DNA of 64,000 nt, taken from Bacteroides neonati (lineage in GTDB: Bacteria > Bacteroidota > Bacteroidia > Bacteroidales > Bacteroidaceae). Below, in pieces: positions 42,058-50,492 of the stretch. The notes under the pieces were generated by a model. The model searched no databases. It worked only from the letters and a program-made list of their open reading frames with translations, and had not been told where the DNA came from. Numbering within the stretch: position 1 is the first letter of the stretch; each line of letters opens with the position of its first letter. Both the position numbers and the translations under genes were made by a program. Where the stretch lies: contig NZ_HG726023.1 in assembly GCF_000499785.1 (NCBI RefSeq), positions 188,534 to 252,533 of the forward strand. Direction: 5' to 3'.

Positions 42058-43644
42058 TTAACGGCTTCCACCAGCCCACCATACGGGCTCTGAATAAACA
42101 TATTGTCCATTACCATAAGCAGCCTCCACTTTCGGGTTAGCACTTACGTCCTCAGATCCATAAGGAGCGCGTAAGGGGAATTTGAATGGATTGTCCAGCT
42201 TGATATAGTCTTCATTCATTGCTTTCAAGCGACGAACGTCATTATAACACTCTGTTGATTCTCCAAATGCACCAAAGAAAGCGATATATTTCTGTATCAT
42301 AACCTCTTTCACTGCATTAGCGGCAAATAATGGTTTTACTGAAGCATCGAAGTAAGCATCTACATCGGTAGCAGTAAGAGGAGCGCTTGTTGCAATAACA
42401 CCACCATATTTTGCTACGGTAGTCGATGAGAATGCAGCAGCAATACCTACTTCTGCATTGGCAACGGCAGCTTTGATAGCTTCTCTTAATGCCAATTCAG
42501 CATCTGCATGCTTCAAACGTGCTTTTGCTTCTGCTTTTAAGAACAACAGTTCATGAAAGCTCATCAGCATTGTTGGGCAAGTTTGCGAATATACAAAAAT
42601 CGGTGTGTTATACTTATACTTCACCGGTTCTCCTGTACCATTCGGAGATACTCTAAATCTTCTGTCGTCAGCTCCTTTTATTTGAATAGATACGGTATCG
42701 CGCCCCATATATCCTTGTCCGACTGCGAATACGCGATGCATTCTTGGGTCGTTACGTTCAATCAGCTTATCGGCATAACTTTTGCTAGCTGCCAAACCAT
42801 CACGACTCCACTGGAGGTCAAACAAAGGATTCAGGTTGGTCTCGTTGTACATTGAAAAGGCTGCTTGTTCGCTAATAGAGGCAAATGACTTATCTACGTA
42901 TTCAATAACCTTTTGCAAATCGGCCTCTTTTGTTGAAGAGCGTGCCAATAAGCGCATTGTATAGCGTGCTTTAAGTCCATAAGCCAATTTCAGCCATTTG
43001 TTGGCATTGCCTTTGTACAGAAAATCATAAGAGCCAATCTTATCCGATTTATCTCCTTTGGGTAGGTCGACAATTGCAGCATCCAGATACTCCATGATGG
43101 CTGCATAAATAGCCTCTTGCTTATCAATATCCGGTGACATATAAGGAGGCAGACCATTTGTCAACTCGCCAGAGGCGGCTTGGCTAAAAGGAGTGTCGCC
43201 AAATGAATCGGCTATTAGACCTGCGTTGATAGCAGCCAACACCTCGGCAATACCTTTCGTAGTGTAATTGGCAGTAACCTCGTTTGAGCTGAGGTTAATG
43301 GCAATACGAGCATTCTTCAATGTTGAGTAGAGGTTTCCCCATACATTATTGAAGGTAGAGGCTGATGAAGGCTCACCGTTTCTAGTTTCCGCGTTAGCTA
43401 ACTGATTGTCAACTCCTACAGAGTGCTCTACATAGATTGAATAGTATGTATTCAGATCACCTCCGATGTTGCTGAATGCAGTAGAAGTAATAACATCGGC
43501 CAAAATAAACTTGGCTGGAACACTTGTTGTATGATCGTTGTCTGCATTGACGCGATCCATTGCATCCTCCGAGCAAGAGGTAAATGCAACAGAAATCAAT
43601 GCCATCGACAGAATCCCTTTTGATATATTCAATATTGATTTCAT
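42058..43644 (-). CDS. SusD/RagB-like lipoprotein of silent module 2
   Basis: 528 residues. The signal peptide ends V-A-F-T-S-C (Cys23), then S-E-D-A-M-D-R-V-N. It looks like the SusD-like_2 subgroup: L-I-A-D-S-F-G-D-T-P-F-S-Q-A and Y-K-G-N-A-N-K-W-L-K-L-A-Y-G-L-K-A-R-Y and late L-M-S-F-H-E-L-L-F-L-K-A-E-A are typical. It starts 12 bp after the beheaded SusC2 stop and is a partner of that receptor. No promoter of its own is seen. Confidence 0.9.
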   Translation of the reverse strand: MKSILNISKGILSMALISVAFTSCSEDAMDRVNADNDHTTSVPAKFILADVITSTAFSNIGGDLNTYYSIYVEHSVGVDNQLANAETRNGEPSSASTFNNVWGNLYSTLKNARIAINLSSNEVTANYTTKGIAEVLAAINAGLIADSFGDTPFSQAASGELTNGLPPYMSPDIDKQEAIYAAIMEYLDAAIVDLPKGDKSDKIGSYDFLYKGNANKWLKLAYGLKARYTMRLLARSSTKEADLQKVIEYVDKSFASISEQAAFSMYNETNLNPLFDLQWSRDGLAASKSYADKLIERNDPRMHRVFAVGQGYMGRDTVSIQIKGADDRRFRVSPNGTGEPVKYKYNTPIFVYSQTCPTMLMSFHELLFLKAEAKARLKHADAELALREAIKAAVANAEVGIAAAFSSTTVAKYGGVIATSAPLTATDVDAYFDASVKPLFAANAVKEVMIQKYIAFFGAFGESTECYNDVRRLKAMNEDYIKLDNPFKFPLRAPYGSEDVSANPKVEAAYGNGQYVYSEPVWWAGGSR

Positions 43645-43656
43645 CTTTTGTTCTTT

Positions 43657-46638
43657 TTAAAATTTAACTGTTAAACCGAAGCCATAGCTAGAAGTTCCCG
43701 GTAGAGAAAAACGCTCAAAGGCTCCTGCCATGTTGTTGTTTCCTTGTGATGACTCAGGATCGATACCGTTGTTCATCTCAGACCAAAGCAGAATGTTGCG
43801 GGCAAACACGTTGGCTGTTACCTTCAGGAATGATTTATTCAACACAGGATAGCTCAATGCGATTTCGCGTAACTTCAAGAAAGACGAGCCGAATACACCT
43901 GCTTCAGAGATAGTACTTAAGCGATCGAAATAATCATATGCGGCCGATCCTTTGATGTTGATGTCATTAGGTGCATAGCTGCCATCTGCCAATTGTTTTA
44001 CTGCATATTTCTCAAAAAGGAATGATTCCATGTTACGATAATCTGCCGATTTTTGAGTTACTCCATAATAATCAAGCGTAGAAACGGTACCGGCATACAT
44101 AACACCCCCTTGTTTCCAATCTAAAACAGCCGAAAGACGGAACTTATAGAGCTCCAAAGCTGTATTGAATCCTAATCTGAAATCGGGAGAAACGTTACCA
44201 AGCACTCTGTCTTCACCTTTAATAGGCAAACCATTCTTGTCTACAACAATGTCGCCATTATCATTACGCTCATAGCTTGTACCGTAGATTACAGGGAATT
44301 TATCTCCGGCGCTCAATCGTACTTGTGGGTCAACAAAACCACCCAGCATAATGCTTGATACACCCGGAGCCAACTTGTCTACGTAGTTATCAATTTTAGA
44401 GAAGTTGAATGCAAAATCCCAATTGATATTTTTAGTTTTGATAGGGTTTACACTCACGGTAAATTCATGAGCATTGGTATGAACAGATCCGCCATTTGTT
44501 ACCAATACACCATATCCGGTCGAAGCAGCCAAAGGCACTTCAAAGATCTGATCTTTTACATTTTGGCGAGAATAAGTATAGTTCAACGAAACCAATCCGT
44601 TCCAGAAAGCAAAGTCAGTACCAATTTCGTACGAACGCGTGTTTTGAGGTCTCAAGCTTGGATCATAAAGTCTTGAAGAAGGAGTAAATGCCATAATTCC
44701 ACCAAGAGGATATTGGATAGGAGTACCTGAAGAGAAACCACCACCATATCCTGGTGTACGATAGTATGAAGGATAATATGTACCGGCCTGTCCTACTTCC
44801 GCGTACGAAACACGAAGCTTACCAAAAGTCAATACGTCATTCTGCAATGCCTCTAATTCGGTAAAGATGAATCCAAGTGAAACAGAGGGGTAAGTGAACG
44901 AACGATTGTTGCGAGGCATTGACGAAACGATATCGTTACGAACAGTTGCATTGAAATACAACATATTCAAGTACGACAATGATAGATTGGCAAAATTACC
45001 AACTGTACGCTCGCGATGGTAGGTGCTTATGGATGTATACACCGATGCATTGGAGATATGGTTCCAACCAGGGAAGTTGAAGTTGTTTCCAATGTTATCT
45101 TTGTATTTAGTGGCTTTCTCTACCAACTCATTACCATACAAGAAGTTTAGGTCTAAGTCCTGAGTGATTTTCCAATCATAGGCAACTGTAAACAATGAGT
45201 TCATTTCATTGCTTGTTACAGTCTGCTCTTCGGCACTACCTGTTCCATTAGAATGTCCGTATCCCCAGATATCGGTATAGTTGGTCGTGTATGCGTCTAC
45301 ACCTAATTGGTATTTTACATCTAATTTATGATTCTCAGTACCAAACTTGGTTGAATATTGAGCGAAAGCGTTTCCAAAGAAACGTTGTGTACGCTCCGTA
45401 AACGAGTTGTTATCTACTGCCCAGTATGCGCCGTCAAAACCACCGGTTGAACGGTATGTGTTTTGCTTATAAGGCTGTCCTTCAACAAATGAAGGAATAC
45501 CTCCTAAATCATAGCTGGCAGGTGCACCATACACAGTTGCCATAATACCGTTGTTGGCGCCGGTTTGTTTCTTAATCTTAGAATAAACAAAGTTACCGTT
45601 GAAACCGGTCGACCAGTTCTTGTTCAGTTGAGTTTGAGCAGTCATTTTTGCATTATAGCGATCCATTCCTGTAGAAGGAACAATACCCGATGCGTTTGTA
45701 TTTCCCAAAGAAAAAGAGTAGCTTCCCTTATCCAGGCTTTGTGCTACGTTCACACTGCTATTCCAAGTTGCAGCTGTATTAAAGAAATCTTTGGCGTTAT
45801 TATATACCCGTGGAGTAGCCCAAGGATCTAAACCGGCAGTAGCCCGTTGAGGAACATAATATTGTCCTTCGCGCTTACCAAACTGATCTGTATACTTATT
45901 CTGAGTATTACCACCATAATTCGGGTCATTAGCCAAGTCGCTAATTTTGGGTCCCCATGAACGAGAGTCGGTTGGTCCGAATGCTCCCTTAAAACCCTGT
46001 GCAAATTCTGTTTGGAAATCAGGCATCGTAGATACTTTGTCGAAAGAAAGTCCAGTGTTTATAGTCACATCAGGTTTTCCTTGACCAGCACCTTTTCCGC
46101 TTTTAGTTGTGATAATTATCACACCATTCGACGCGCGCATACCATACAACGCCGAGGCAGCTTGCCCTTTCAAGATATTGATGCTTTCAATATCGTTCGG
46201 ATCAATATCCACTGCGCGGTTGGCATAATCGGAACCAGTTACTGAGTTGTTCGTGCTCAAGTCTGCAGATGACGAAATGGGCATTCCATCTACCACATAA
46301 AGTGGGGTGTTGTCTCCCGTAAACGAACGTGATCCGCGAATTGTCATTTTTGACGAAGCTCCGGGCATACCTGATGAAGGTGAAATTTCGACTCCCGAAA
46401 CCTTACCTTGCAACGCACTTGCCAAGTTTGTACTTGACGCTTGTGTAAGTTTATCTCCTTTTACGTCTTGAACTGCATACCCGAGTGCCTTCTTCTCTTT
46501 CGAAATACCCATGGCTGTCACAACAACCTCATCAAGCACCTCTGCGTCAGTCTTTAATATAACCTTCACATTGGGGGCAATAACCACCTCTTGGGCTACC
46601 ATTCCGATGTATGAAACCTGCAAGGTCCTTGCAGAACT
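43657..46638 (-). CDS. SusC-like TonB receptor body, module 2 (5' end missing, silent)
   Basis: 994 codons from S-S-A-R-T-L-Q-V-S-Y-I-G to the terminal G-L-T-V-K-F. No signal peptide or start; an in-frame TGA sits two codons upstream of the break (TGA ATT AGT TCT GCA). Present are L-D-E-V-V-V-T-A-M-G, a plug with T-I-R-G-S-R-S-F-T-G-D-N-T-P-L-Y-V-V-D-G, and a full barrel. The break is at the same codon as in module 1 and at the same position where the intact SusC has its AGTTCTGCAA. TATTTTTG and TATATTTG boxes lie within 35 bp upstream, but a transcript from them would encode a receptor without signal peptide. Confidence 0.88.
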   Translation of the reverse strand, partial: SSARTLQVSYIGMVAQEVVIAPNVKVILKTDAEVLDEVVVTAMGISKEKKALGYAVQDVKGDKLTQASSTNLASALQGKVSGVEISPSSGMPGASSKMTIRGSRSFTGDNTPLYVVDGMPISSSADLSTNNSVTGSDYANRAVDIDPNDIESINILKGQAASALYGMRASNGVIIITTKSGKGAGQGKPDVTINTGLSFDKVSTMPDFQTEFAQGFKGAFGPTDSRSWGPKISDLANDPNYGGNTQNKYTDQFGKREGQYYVPQRATAGLDPWATPRVYNNAKDFFNTAATWNSSVNVAQSLDKGSYSFSLGNTNASGIVPSTGMDRYNAKMTAQTQLNKNWSTGFNGNFVYSKIKKQTGANNGIMATVYGAPASYDLGGIPSFVEGQPYKQNTYRSTGGFDGAYWAVDNNSFTERTQRFFGNAFAQYSTKFGTENHKLDVKYQLGVDAYTTNYTDIWGYGHSNGTGSAEEQTVTSNEMNSLFTVAYDWKITQDLDLNFLYGNELVEKATKYKDNIGNNFNFPGWNHISNASVYTSISTYHRERTVGNFANLSLSYLNMLYFNATVRNDIVSSMPRNNRSFTYPSVSLGFIFTELEALQNDVLTFGKLRVSYAEVGQAGTYYPSYYRTPGYGGGFSSGTPIQYPLGGIMAFTPSSRLYDPSLRPQNTRSYEIGTDFAFWNGLVSLNYTYSRQNVKDQIFEVPLAASTGYGVLVTNGGSVHTNAHEFTVSVNPIKTKNINWDFAFNFSKIDNYVDKLAPGVSSIMLGGFVDPQVRLSAGDKFPVIYGTSYERNDNGDIVVDKNGLPIKGEDRVLGNVSPDFRLGFNTALELYKFRLSAVLDWKQGGVMYAGTVSTLDYYGVTQKSADYRNMESFLFEKYAVKQLADGSYAPNDINIKGSAAYDYFDRLSTISEAGVFGSSFLKLREIALSYPVLNKSFLKVTANVFARNILLWSEMNNGIDPESSQGNNNMAGAFERFSLPGTSSYGFGLTVKF
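46629..46638 (-). repeat. shufflon crossover site 2 (silent SusC2)
   Basis: AGTTCTGCAA on the minus strand, extending into the near-perfect palindrome CTGCAAGG-A-CCTTGCAG (46634-46618). Confidence 0.78.
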
Positions 46639-47259
46639 AATTCAAAAATAACAAATTGATTATCAAATATATAGCAATTTTTAAAAGACGCTTCCTTTGC
46701 CATTAAATAAATTACATAATCATCTGTTTTACAGAAAGATAATAAGTTAACTAATATGAAATCACACTCAAAAAAAATGGTATAAATCTACCATAATAAT
46801 CTTTATTATACTTACTTTATATAGCTGATATACAAATATAAATCTAAATATATTATGTTATTAAACACATTAAATGTGATACCCAATAGATACTATTAGT
46901 TTTATTACCATGCTTTTTGTTTGCTATTTTTACTTTTCAAAAACACATATTAATTAAGACTTTCTATTACTCTAACAATAGATCAATTTGTAAAGATAAT
47001 ATATTTGCAATATTGAATTTTAAGCTATATATAGTATTCGTTTACACATCAACAACATACTATATTGAATAACGTATACGAGTACGGCCTCACTTACTAT
47101 CAATAGATAAAAAACATCCGGATGTTCTATATCAAAACACCCGGATGTTATGTACTAAAACATCCGGGTGTTTGTATGGTAAGTAATATATATAATGAAA
47201 GGAGATAGCTATATTTTATTCTATATAAAACAACTTAAACATGTATAGCAAGCCATCAA
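46639..47259. other. AT-rich gene-free stretch left of the recombinase
   Basis: 621 bp with no supported gene. It contains the triple palindromic repeat at 47113-47172 and promoter-like boxes near 46643-46671 on the minus strand. Confidence 0.6.
47113..47172. repeat. three 14-bp palindrome-related repeats, exact 23-bp period
   Basis: AACATCCGGATGTT (47113-47126, a perfect palindrome), AACACCCGGATGTT (47136-47149) and AACATCCGGGTGTT (47159-47172). Copies 2 and 3 are exact reverse complements and can form a stem; copy 1 is followed on the minus strand by TTTTTT. They could be the recombinase gene's terminator or protein-binding sites spaced about two helical turns apart. Confidence 0.7.
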
Positions 47260-48085
47260 TTAAGGTAAATGCAGCACTCCCTTACTCTTTTCAAGATCAT
47301 TCACAATAGTTATATCCATAATATTGGTATATACCTGGGTTGTTTTAACACTACGGTGCCCTAATAGTTTTTGAACGGTAGTAATACTCACTCCACTATA
47401 TATTAATAAGGTGGCATTGGTATGGCGAGCGGTATGGAACGAGAAATGCTTGTGCACACCAGCCAGTTTTGCAATCACCAATAACTCTTTATTAATGTTT
47501 GAGTTATCTCGAATATTAAAAAGATCACTAAGATTATCGCGATATTTATTTAGGATATGAATACTTTTTCCACCAAACAACAGGTACAATGGTAACCGAA
47601 CTTCCGTTCTGGTTTTTACAGAACGATAAATCAGCCATGTTTCCTGATGAATCTCCACTATATTATCCGGTTTAAGGTTTACAAAATCAGAGTATCTCAA
47701 ACCAGCATAGCAACAGAATAAAAATGCATCAATTGTCTTTTGCAAACGAGCATATCGTCCTTCAAGCTTCAGGTTCTCAATGCGTGCGAGTTCCTCTGGG
47801 GACAGATGAGTATGGTTGTTCTCTATTGATTTAATCTTATACTTTCTGAAAGCATACTTCTGTATCTCCATATGGTCTTTATTTATAGCCACATTAATAT
47901 ATTTTTTGAGATGCTTCATATGCTTTCCTATCGTATTAACATGGTACTTTTTGGATTGCAGGAAGTAATCAAAAGAAGATATAAAATCAAAAGTTAGCTC
48001 ATGAAAGGCAATGTCTTTCTTATATTCCTTCAACAACTCAAGAGTTGATTGATGATTACGCTTAGTGCTTTCTTTTAAAGAAGAG
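47260..48085 (-). pseudogene. tyrosine recombinase, 3' fragment (catalytic domain), split by IS
   Basis: C-terminal part of a Bacteroides Tsr-type tyrosine site-specific recombinase, the expected SusC-shufflon invertase. In the rebuilt 392-residue protein the catalytic set is complete: R248 (C-Y-A-G-L-R-Y-S-D), K275 (S-V-K-T-R-T), H335-x-x-R338 (F-H-T-A-R-H-T), H361 (L-L-G-H-R-S) and nucleophile Y370 (T-Q-V-Y-T-N). The frame is intact from the IS border (G-S-S-L-K-E-S-T-K-R-N-H) to the stop. Alone it lacks the arm-binding domain and a proper start codon, so it is probably inactive. Confidence 0.9.
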
Positions 48086-49672
48086 CCTCAAATCCGCAGC
48101 TAATTTATAACTGATTCAAATAGCGATTTAATTCACCTAATAGTTCCTACTCGTAGCTTTTCCCCCTGCTTTTCTCCTTGATTTCAGGTTATAGGGCATA
48201 GCTTCCCCTTTCCCCAGTTAGCTGAAGGCATAAGTAATCCCACGAAAAGTTGTTTTTACGGACTCCAAAGCAACTTGTATGGTTTGTCGGAATAAATATT
48301 GAGTACCCATTGTCTGCCTGTCTTTACCCATTTCGCAGGAACTGTAATGAATCGAAAGATAAATCGTTTGACTCGGCTTACCGGTTCAATATCTTCAAAC
48401 ACGGCTGCAACCTTCTCAATAAGGTAAGCATAAAAGTTTTTAGCCATGGCTGTAAGTAGCAGGAATACTGTATTCTCTTTGAGGAATGAACAGGGAAGAT
48501 GACTCCACCCGAAATCGTTATTCATCATGTCGAATGTTCTTTCACAGGCTCCACGAGCATTGTAGAAGAGTACAATGTCTTTTTCAGAACTTTCATGGTC
48601 ATTGGTTAAGATGCACCGATAGGTGTATTCACCATCAAATAGGTCCAATTGGTTGTCCTTACGCTTTTGCCTTTGAATAACAAGTCGGTAGTTTTCTTCT
48701 TGCAAAAAGGAAGTAAAAGGTATGGAGGTCACTTCATAATTCTCGAAGTTGATTTCTTCTTTTTTCCAATCTGTGATTTTCGTCATTTCTTCATACAGAG
48801 ACTGACATTTGCCGGCTCGTATGTAGAACTTGTTGCAGTAGCCATGTGTCATACGGATAATCTCTTCCGAATAAGAACCACAGTCCATCCGGCAACGGTC
48901 TATGAATATTCCCCTATCGGCCAAACGACGAAAAGTCCGTTGGAGCGTATCCGCTTGACGAAAACGGACATTTGCGTTTGCGGCCCGATTTTCCACACCA
49001 ACAATGTTACCACCAATAGTTGCCGTGCCGGGGAAATAACCACGTTTTTTCTTGTAAGAATACTGAGTGTCATACTTTTCTGTGGGAATAAACTGGTGGT
49101 CGAAGTCCAAGTTATAAAGCGTGTTTGGCTTGAGTTGTTCTGTTTGAAGGAGCATATCGAGCATCAAACTATTAAGCTGTTCCGCCTTATTGAAAGCATA
49201 GCTTGCTCCTTTTTGGGAAGTATAGTGGATATCCAATTCTGCGAGTTCTTTTATGCCTCTCAATAAAGTATCCGGACTGGGGATTTCAGTATCCGGGCGT
49301 AATTCAAGATGTTTGCCAAGGTGTTTGCCGATATCTTCGATGTGGTCACCGCCGCAATAGTAGATCCAAAATAGGCTCGAAATAATTTCGCTATATTGGT
49401 AACCGGCGTAGGAAGAACGTAATCCTAAAGATTTATCGATCACGGAATTCAGTCCTAAACGAGAAAATTCATCCATTGCGTAAAATATACCCCCAAAAGG
49501 AGTGATATTATCTGATTTTATGGCTATTTTTGTTGTCATATGCACAAGTACCTTTATGGTTTGTTTGGTAGCACTAATTTAGGTGAATCTTGTGACATAA
49601 CCAAACCTTGAGGATGTTATTCATCCTCAAGTGTTTGGATTCTCTGAAAATAATATGACTGCGGATTTAAGG
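48086..49672 (-). mobile_element. IS1380-family insertion sequence
   Basis: 1587 bp. The left end CCTCAAATCCGCAG (48086-48099) and right end CCTTAAATCCGCAG (minus strand, 49672-49659) are terminal inverted repeats matching at 13 of 14 bases. The direct target duplication AAGAG is at 48081-48085 and 49673-49677. It carries a single transposase gene. It interrupts a tyrosine recombinase gene in the codon region for S-S-S-L. Deleting the element plus one AAGAG restores the frame exactly. Perfect duplications suggest a recent insertion. Confidence 0.93.
48256..49539 (-). CDS. IS1380-family transposase
   Basis: 427 residues from ATG 49539 (MTTKIAIKSDNITPFGGI); a GTG two codons earlier is also possible. 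It is a DDE transposase of the type found in Bacteroides IS1380-like elements. N-L-D-F-D-H-Q-F-I likely holds the first Asp, C-R-M-D-C-G-S-Y-S-E-E the second, and A-R-G-A-C-E-R-T-F-D-M-M-N-N-D-F-G-W the Glu block. Full length without frameshift, so the element is probably still mobile. Confidence 0.93.
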   Translation of the reverse strand: MTTKIAIKSDNITPFGGIFYAMDEFSRLGLNSVIDKSLGLRSSYAGYQYSEIISSLFWIYYCGGDHIEDIGKHLGKHLELRPDTEIPSPDTLLRGIKELAELDIHYTSQKGASYAFNKAEQLNSLMLDMLLQTEQLKPNTLYNLDFDHQFIPTEKYDTQYSYKKKRGYFPGTATIGGNIVGVENRAANANVRFRQADTLQRTFRRLADRGIFIDRCRMDCGSYSEEIIRMTHGYCNKFYIRAGKCQSLYEEMTKITDWKKEEINFENYEVTSIPFTSFLQEENYRLVIQRQKRKDNQLDLFDGEYTYRCILTNDHESSEKDIVLFYNARGACERTFDMMNNDFGWSHLPCSFLKENTVFLLLTAMAKNFYAYLIEKVAAVFEDIEPVSRVKRFIFRFITVPAKWVKTGRQWVLNIYSDKPYKLLWSP

Positions 49673-50030
49673 AAGAGCTCTCTACTTCTTTTTTATAAAA
49701 AGAGAGAAAAGAGCCCGAGTCTTCGACCGTTGTCGTTAATGCATCTTTTAGGATATCTAGACTAATGGGTTTGCCCTGCTGCCACAACGCCAGTTCTTCT
49801 TTCTCAATAGCAGCAATGCGTTCATACATCATCCTGTTCAATGCTTCTGCGTTTGGGTGGTTTTTAACCAACCTCTTTTTATTATCCCACTGATCGGGTC
49901 TTAAGTAGACTTTAGTCGAAAAATATTTCTTTTTTCTTTGCAAATAAGCTTCAATTTGCACTAAAGCCATTCCTCTTTCATTTAGACACTTCTTTCTGTT
50001 AAAAACTAAACTGTAAACTATTTTATCCAT
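49673..50030 (-). pseudogene. tyrosine recombinase, 5' fragment (DNA-arm-binding domain), split by IS
   Basis: N-terminal 119 codons of the recombinase: MDKIVYSLVFNRKKCLNERG, then V-Q-I-E-A-Y-L-Q-R-K-K-K-Y-F-S-T-K-V-Y-L-R-P-D-Q-W-D, typical of the arm-DNA-binding domain of Bacteroides integrases, then the start of the SAM-like core-binding domain (F-L-S-F-Y-K-K-E-V-E-S-S-S). Translation would run ~17 codons into the IS and stop. The start at 50030 agrees with the promoter at 50068-50098; an upstream start at 50063 would precede the expected transcript. Confidence 0.88.
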
Positions 50031-50067
50031 TGCCCTCGGTTTAAGTTGGTGTAGCAAATACATAACA

Positions 50068-50097
50068 CAAAATTAAGCATAATCTCAAAATGCCCAA
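50068..50097 (-). promoter_or_regulatory. promoter of the recombinase gene
   Basis: Minus strand TTG (50097-50095), 19 nt, TAATTTTG (50075-50068), about 37 nt before the start codon. A second TATTTTTG lies at 50193-50186. Confidence 0.65.
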
Positions 50098-50406
50098 TAA
50101 TGCTCATATTTCTTTTTATGCGCTCTTTCGTATCACGTCTCCGTTTGTTTGCTTTGATAAAATTGCAGAAAATTAATTTATGTAGCAAAAATAGGGAGTG
50201 AAAAAGAATTGTTTTTAGTGCATTTTAATGCTATACAACAGAAAATATCTATTTTTCGGCGTTTTTGGTTTCATTTTTCTATTTCAGAAAGTAAGCGCCC
50301 ACACCCCCTTTTAACGTTTATATGCAGCAAATATATGCTGTTAAGCATAAAATGAATATGTTTAATAACAGTTTGTTATATTTATGAGGTTTTTTTGATA
50401 AAATAG

Positions 50407-50436
50407 TTGTCCATTTCATATTTATTAATATATTTG
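50407..50436 (+). promoter_or_regulatory. promoter of the expressed SusC operon
   Basis: TTG (50407-50409), 19 nt, TATATTTG (50429-50436), 57 nt upstream of the ATG at 50493. It is the only good promoter placed in front of a complete SusC head in the locus. Confidence 0.75.
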
Positions 50437-50492
50437 CATTTTGTTAGAGTAAAGAAACAATTAATGTGAAGTTAAACTTTAAGAGAGAATTT

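Larger units (their letters stand above)
50031..50492. other. divergent regulatory region between recombinase and expressed SusC
   Basis: 462 bp with no gene, carrying the recombinase promoter (minus) and the SusC promoter (plus). Strongly AT-rich. In an inversion through the crossover sites this region travels with the signal-peptide head. Confidence 0.7.

Noticed and set aside
47113-47172. Possible CRISPR-like array
   Set aside because: Only three 14-bp units with 9-nt spacers that are not array-like; no cas genes. Better described as palindromic sites.
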